From Lachnospiraceae bacterium (GTDB lineage Bacteria; Bacillota; Clostridia; Lachnospirales; Lachnospiraceae), in NCBI GenBank assembly GCA_024682075.1, contig JAIKZQ010000006.1:62001-126000 (forward strand): a DNA stretch of 64,000 nt. Direction: 5' to 3'. The notes beneath the pieces were generated by a model. That model made no database searches. It saw only the letters and a list, made by a program, of their open reading frames with translations, and was not told the DNA's origin. Numbering within the stretch: the stretch's first letter is position 1; each line of letters begins with the position of its first letter. Below, piece by piece: positions 60,509 through 64,000 of the stretch. Made by a program: the position numbers and the translations under genes.

Positions 60509-61198
60509 ATGAGCAACATAGCAATAATAACGGCAAGAGGGGGATCCAAGAGGATCCCCCGCAAGAATATAAAGGAATTCTGCGGAAAGCCCATAATCGC
60601 ATACTCCATTGAAGCCGCTCTCGGAAGCGGAATATTCGATGAAGTCATGGTCTCTACCGATGATGAAGAGATCGCCTCGATCGCAAAAGAGTTCGGGGCA
60701 AGCGTTCCTTTTTTCAGGAGCAGCGAAAACTCCGGAGACCATGCACCCACTATCGAAGTCGTGGGCGAGGTGCTTGAAAGCTATAAGGCATCGGGTAAAG
60801 AGTTCGATTACTGGTGCTGCCTGTATCCGACTGCGCCTTTTGTGACTTCGGTGACGCTTAAGGATGCATTTGAAGCTTTGCAAAAGTCCGGATGTGATGC
60901 GCTGATACCTGTCGTGAGGTTCTCTTTTCCTCCGCAGAGGTGCTTCGTCATTAATGATGATAAGCTGAGCTACAAATGGCCCGAAAATGAATTCGCCAGG
61001 TCCCAGGATCTTGAACCGTTTTATCATGATGCGGGACAGTTCTACATGCAGCGTTCTTCATCCATACAAAAAAAGAAGACATTGGTTCCCGAGGAAACCT
61101 ATGCCTTCGTGGTTGATGAAACTCAGGTGCAGGATATCGACAACATGGATGACTGGATCATTGCCGAACTCAAGTATAAGAGGCTTACAGAGACCTGA
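60509..61198 (+). CDS. pseF: Pseudaminic acid cytidylyltransferase
   Basis: 229 residues. CMP-sugar synthetase motifs: IITARGGSKRIPRKNIKEFCGKP at the N-terminus, DEVMVSTDDEEIA, LYPTAPFVT and the QDIDNMDDW end. The sequence is closest in feel to PseF, which activates pseudaminic acid with CTP, and the presence of pseI at 62035 agrees. Such sugars usually decorate flagellin or surface glycans. It is transcribed with or after the protease gene and faces the minus-strand pse genes; its last 14 bases overlap the 3' end of the formyltransferase. Confidence 0.88.
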   Translation: MSNIAIITARGGSKRIPRKNIKEFCGKPIIAYSIEAALGSGIFDEVMVSTDDEEIASIAKEFGASVPFFRSSENSGDHAPTIEVVGEVLESYKASGKEFDYWCCLYPTAPFVTSVTLKDAFEALQKSGCDALIPVVRFSFPPQRCFVINDDKLSYKWPENEFARSQDLEPFYHDAGQFYMQRSSSIQKKKTLVPEETYAFVVDETQVQDIDNMDDWIIAELKYKRLTET

Positions 61199-61769
61199 TG
61201 AAATTCCTGAATTCGCTGATCGTCATCTGATAGTCGATCTGTCTGTCACCGATCAAAGCTTTAAGATCGGAAGTCCTGTGATAGGAGCCGCCGGAAGGCT
61301 GCTCCTTTATTTTGTAATCGCCTGATGCAATTATGTCCCAGTTGTCGCTTAACAGGTCCACGATCGTTTTCTGAAGCATGTCGTATGAGCCTGCAAGAGT
61401 CTGGATATCCTCATCGAATGTCACTTCTTTCTGAAGGATGATCCCGCCTGTATCGAGACCTTTCTCCAGCCTGTGTATCGTGACGCCTTTCGGGCTGTCT
61501 TCAATGAAACTCCACAGATTGGGAGATGATCCCTTGTTCCATGGAAGAAGAGAGCAGTGAAGATTGATGATCCTGTTTCCGAGGGCATCGATCACGTCTT
61601 CTTTTACGATATGCCTGTAATTGTAACTTACGACAATGTCGGGACCTGTCTCATTGATGTATGAGCAGGTGACGGGATCTGAGCAGAGCGTGATGTCGCA
61701 TCTGTCCGACAGCTTTTCGATGAGGTATCTGACATTGTCGTTATTGCTGAGAACCAGTACTTTAGTCAT
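61185..61769 (-). CDS. Short formyltransferase, probable sugar N-formylation
   Basis: 194 residues, only the formyltransferase fold: NYRHIVKEDVIDAL, INLHCSLLPWNKGSSPNLWS with the Asn-His pair, and the Asp in LEKGLDTGGIILQ. It lacks the C-terminal domain of Fmt (36608), so it is not the tRNA enzyme. Placed beside pseI and pseF, it may formylate an amino sugar of the nonulosonic or a neighbouring glycan path, using 10-formyl-tetrahydrofolate; this is inference. Weak AGAAGA ribosome site on the minus strand. Its 3' end overlaps pseF. Confidence 0.75.
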   Translation of the reverse strand: MTKVLVLSNNDNVRYLIEKLSDRCDITLCSDPVTCSYINETGPDIVVSYNYRHIVKEDVIDALGNRIINLHCSLLPWNKGSSPNLWSFIEDSPKGVTIHRLEKGLDTGGIILQKEVTFDEDIQTLAGSYDMLQKTIVDLLSDNWDIIASGDYKIKEQPSGGSYHRTSDLKALIGDRQIDYQMTISEFRNFIRSL

Positions 61770-61779
61770 ATTCTTCTGA

Positions 61780-62016
61780 TCACTTGAGGTTTAATCCTGC
61801 CTGTGAAGCAAGCTTCTTGAGGTCGTCAAGGTTGTTTACGCCGTTTTTTTCTGCAAGCTTTTTAAGATCGTCAATATTGTTGATGCCGGCCTTCTTGGCT
61901 GCAGCCGCAAGGTCGTCGATGCTTGTGATTCCGGTAAGCTTTGAAGCCGCATCGAGATCCTTAAGATCTACCTTACCGTCTCCGTTAATGTCGAGAATGC
62001 TCTTTTTTTCTGCCAT
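61780..62016 (-). CDS. Small single-EF-hand protein with three 15-residue repeats
   Basis: 78 residues. A dockerin-like calcium loop (LDINGDGKVDLKDLD; ligands D9, N11, D13, D17, D20) is followed by three 15-residue units starting GIT/GIN/GVN (29-43, 44-58, 59-73) with consensus G-[IV]-N-N-[IL]-D-D-L-K-K-L-A. There is no signal peptide and only one EF-hand, so it is not a normal secreted dockerin. AGGAGG precedes the ATG. It lies 18 nt downstream of pseI and 10 nt upstream of the formyltransferase on the same strand, so all three are probably one operon. Function unknown; an adaptor or carrier is conceivable. Confidence 0.7.
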   Translation of the reverse strand: MAEKKSILDINGDGKVDLKDLDAASKLTGITSIDDLAAAAKKAGINNIDDLKKLAEKNGVNNLDDLKKLASQAGLNLK

Positions 62017-62034
62017 GATTGCCTCCTGAATGTG

Positions 62035-63072
62035 TTATTTGTTATTAAGATCAGTTTCAAGAATCGGCTCGCCGCGCTTGATGTCACGCTTTGAAGCGGT
62101 TCCTGCAAGTTCCTTCATGTGCTTGGGAAGTATGCCGTATCCGGGTCTTATAACCGATACGTTATCTTCGGTAAAAACTTCACCCTTTGCAATGTCTTTG
62201 ACGGCAAAGAGGCTGCGTCTGAAGATCATTGATTTTTTCTCGCCTTCCGTCAGTTCGTAGCAGGGACCCTTTGCGATCTTCACGGCATTTCTGACATCCG
62301 TGACCATCTGCGCAAATTCATCCATGGACATGCTGAACTTGGAATCCGCACTTTCAACGCCGTCGAGCTTCACGTGTTTTTCGATGACACATGCTCCGAG
62401 AGCTGTTCCGACGACCGCACCCATTGAACCTGCACTGTGATCTGACAAACCTATCGGAACGCCGAGCTTTTCTTTCATGTCGGGAATATTGCCCAGATGC
62501 ATGTCTTCCCAGGGTGCAGGATATTCGCTGCAGCATTTCAGCATTATGATCTGATCGTTCCCTACTCTGTGGCAGGCATCGATCGCATCCTGCATTTCTT
62601 CAAGGCTTGCCATTCCGGTGGAGATGATCATGGGCTTTTTCTTTGATGCCGCATATTCAATCAAAGGAATGTCAACAAGCTCGAAACTTGCGATCTTGTA
62701 CATGTCGGAGCCGAGGCTTTCCAGCAGATCAACGGCATCGTTGTCGAAGGGAGTTGAAAGGAAATCAATACCCTCCTTATCACATTCATCCTTTATCGCC
62801 TTGTGCCATTCATAGGGAGTGAGCGCCTCTTCATACAGATCGTGAAGATACTTTCCGTCCCACAGGCCGCCGTTTATCCTGAAGTATTCGTTCTGGCAGT
62901 CGATCGTAAGAGAATCAGCCGTGTAAGTCTGGATCTTCAGGCAGTCAGCACCGGCTTTTTTTGCTTCCCGGACGATCTTCAGTGCATTATCGAGACTGCC
63001 GCCGTGGTTTGCGGACATTTCTGCTATAATATATACGTCACCGTTATTTATCTTTTCATATAAATGAGACAT
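62035..63072 (-). CDS. pseI: Pseudaminic acid synthase
   Basis: 345 residues. NeuB-type TIM barrel (IIAEMSANHGGSLDNALKIV, LKIQTYTADSLT, GLWDGKYLHDLYEEA, STPFDNDAVDLLESLG, LSDHSAGSMGAVVGTALGA, EKHVKLD) plus a C-terminal SAF antifreeze-like domain (RRSLFAVKDIAKGEVFTEDN). The AEMSANH and QTYTAD forms mark PseI rather than sialic acid NeuB. It condenses a diamino-trideoxy-hexose with phosphoenolpyruvate to pseudaminic acid. AGAGGTG before the ATG; promoter at 63121-63149. PseB, C, H and G are not in the window. Confidence 0.92.
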   Translation of the reverse strand: MSHLYEKINNGDVYIIAEMSANHGGSLDNALKIVREAKKAGADCLKIQTYTADSLTIDCQNEYFRINGGLWDGKYLHDLYEEALTPYEWHKAIKDECDKEGIDFLSTPFDNDAVDLLESLGSDMYKIASFELVDIPLIEYAASKKKPMIISTGMASLEEMQDAIDACHRVGNDQIIMLKCCSEYPAPWEDMHLGNIPDMKEKLGVPIGLSDHSAGSMGAVVGTALGACVIEKHVKLDGVESADSKFSMSMDEFAQMVTDVRNAVKIAKGPCYELTEGEKKSMIFRRSLFAVKDIAKGEVFTEDNVSVIRPGYGILPKHMKELAGTASKRDIKRGEPILETDLNNK

Positions 63073-63120
63073 TTTTCACCTCTGAAAGTCAGTGTTCAGG
63101 AACGTTTCAACACAAGGGGA

Positions 63121-63149
63121 ATTTTAGCATTTAAGGCAGTTTAAATCAA
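63121..63149 (-). promoter_or_regulatory. Promoter of the pseI - EF-hand - formyltransferase operon
   Basis: On the minus strand TTGATT (63149-63144), 17-bp spacer, TAAAAT (63126-63121), leaving a ~42-nt leader to the pseI ATG. Confidence 0.75.
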
Positions 63150-63152
63150 ATC

Positions 63153-63854
63153 ATGGAATACGGACTCCGGAAAATCGAATATGAAGGAGATACCTCTTCG
63201 GGAGTATGCGTAATAAGGCCGGTTTCGGCAGAATATAAGTCTCCCGGGGGCTATAGCGGACCTGTTCTCGATGCCCTGAGGCATGATCACCAAAACGAAG
63301 ACGGTAAGGTGTTTTTTGCAAACGTACTCATAGAAAACTGGAACGTGGAACTTTCACCATGGGAGGCACCACCTGTTTTCGGAGATGAAAGATTTGGAGC
63401 CGGAGCCGATGAGCTGCTTGCGTTCATTACCCGCGAACTGATCCCTCATACAGACCGGACATACGGTAAAAAGAAGTATGTGATAATGGGCTATTCCATG
63501 GCCGGTCTTTTTGCACTTTATGCAGTCTATAATTCGGATCTGTTCGATGCCGTGGCTGCCGTTTCACCTTCGGGGTGGTTTCCCGGCTGGATAGAATATG
63601 CCCGCGAGCATGATCCTCTTGCCCGGTATGTATACCTGAGCCTCGGCGAAAAAGAGGAATTTAATAACAATGCCATAATGTCGAGCGTCGGAAGCCGCAT
63701 ACGCTGCATGGAACATATCCTGCAGGAAAAGGGTATCCCGGTTACGCTTGAATGGAATCCCGGAGGTCACTTCAGGAATCCGGATATAAGGATGGCAAAG
63801 GGAGTAGGATCGGTTCTGTTAAATATTTCCCCGGAAAATAATGAAACTGCTTAA
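63153..63854 (+). CDS. Esterase-type alpha/beta hydrolase
   Basis: 233 residues. Nucleophile Ser in MGYSMAGLFALYAV (~113), Asp or Glu in the LSLGEKEEFNN turn (~170) and His in NPGGHFRNPD (~208), the layout of the putative esterase family related to Fes/IroE and esterase D. Substrate unknown; acyl or feruloyl esters are possibilities in a plant-fibre degrader. There is no ribosome site upstream of the ATG at 63153, and a stop at 63132 prevents a longer frame. It overlaps the next gene by 14 nt. Confidence 0.78.
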   Translation: MEYGLRKIEYEGDTSSGVCVIRPVSAEYKSPGGYSGPVLDALRHDHQNEDGKVFFANVLIENWNVELSPWEAPPVFGDERFGAGADELLAFITRELIPHTDRTYGKKKYVIMGYSMAGLFALYAVYNSDLFDAVAAVSPSGWFPGWIEYAREHDPLARYVYLSLGEKEEFNNNAIMSSVGSRIRCMEHILQEKGIPVTLEWNPGGHFRNPDIRMAKGVGSVLLNISPENNETA

Positions 63855-64000
63855 TGACTATCTGAAAGAAGAATACGGCTGCAAAGTATATAAGCTGTCT
63901 TTGCAGCTTGATGTGACATGCCCTGTAAGAGACGGCAGGCTTGATACCAGGGGATGTATTTTCTGTTCTGCGGGAGGATCGGGTGAATTTGCCGCAGACA
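63841..64000 (+). CDS. YhcC-type radical SAM protein, 5' part (partial, runs off the right edge)
   Basis: The frame is open from ATG 63841 to the window end (53 full codons). LSLQLDVTCPVRDGR and GCIFCSAGGSGEFA match the N-terminus of the TIGR01212/YhcC radical SAM family, including the first cluster cysteines. The function of the family is not settled. Start inside the preceding esterase gene. Confidence 0.85.
   Translation, partial: MKLLNDYLKEEYGCKVYKLSLQLDVTCPVRDGRLDTRGCIFCSAGGSGEFAAD

Noticed and set aside
61780..62016. Cellulosomal dockerin
   Set aside because: It has a single calcium loop, no signal peptide and no catalytic domain, and no cohesin or scaffoldin is in the window.

Overview
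The window reads as a chromosomal stretch from a Gram-positive, strictly anaerobic clostridial bacterium, most likely Lachnospiraceae of the Butyrivibrio/Pseudobutyrivibrio type. The pointers are a SCIFF peptide with its radical SAM maturase, HemZ, the priA-def-fmt-rsmB-rlmN-prpC-prkC-rsgA block, indolepyruvate:ferredoxin oxidoreductase, and several glycosidases for xylan-derived sugars (GH43, GH120, GH51, a CE2-like esterase). GC content looks mid-40s percent by eye. Taxonomy is inferred from gene content; no marker was searched. No rRNA, tRNA, CRISPR array, prophage or intact insertion sequence was recognised.

Layout. 1-1.9 kb: the end of a serine hydrolase-GNAT fusion and a GH43 glycosidase. 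2.0-8.4 kb: SEC-C protein, DUF308 membrane protein, apt, bifunctional rel, a metallo-beta-lactamase-fold hydrolase and hemZ. 8.5-10.8 kb: a polar amino acid ABC importer. 10.9-11.8 kb: a minus-strand zinc-ribbon membrane protein and a decayed nuclease/transposase remnant. 11.9-15.7 kb: hisS-aspS and a phosphopantetheinyl transferase. 15.8-23.6 kb: two halves of what looks like one heterodimeric ABC exporter, separated by iorA-iorB-paaK-ACT (2-oxoacid to arylacetate energy metabolism). 23.8-26.1 kb: a TIR-domain protein and two paralogous membrane zinc-ribbon proteins. 26.2-33.6 kb: CNNM/CBS protein, SCIFF peptide and maturase, secDF, recJ. 33.8-43.8 kb: priA to rsgA housekeeping run. 43.9-47.5 kb: GH120 beta-xylosidase and GH51 arabinofuranosidase. 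47.6-50.5 kb: LytTR regulator, DUF3021 protein and an ABC-2 drug-type exporter. 50.6-56.3 kb: alpha/beta hydrolase, membrane Mur ligase, membrane protein, Ddl and a CE2-like esterase. 56.4-60.5 kb: phosphohexomutase and a membrane-anchored clostripain-type protease. 60.5-63.1 kb: pseudaminic acid genes pseF (plus strand) and pseI, a formyltransferase and a tiny EF-hand repeat protein (minus strand). 63.2-64 kb: an esterase and the start of a YhcC-type radical SAM gene.

The feature that cuts across everything is a family of short palindromic elements (about 29 nt, GTGAAC/GTTCAC arms around a GGGGACGGTTC core, plus a diverged form with AAACAG/CTGTTT arms). Eight good and several decayed copies occur. 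Most begin 0-33 nt after a stop codon on the plus strand, and the six intergenic sites of good copies end 11-63 nt before the next start codon. One lies inside an ABC transporter coding sequence and is translated in frame.

The most interesting single loci are the TIR protein with a conserved WxxxE site and an unidentified C-terminal domain, the 78-residue single-EF-hand protein with three 15-residue repeats inside the pse cluster, the in-CDS repeat copy, and the split asymmetric ABC exporter pair.
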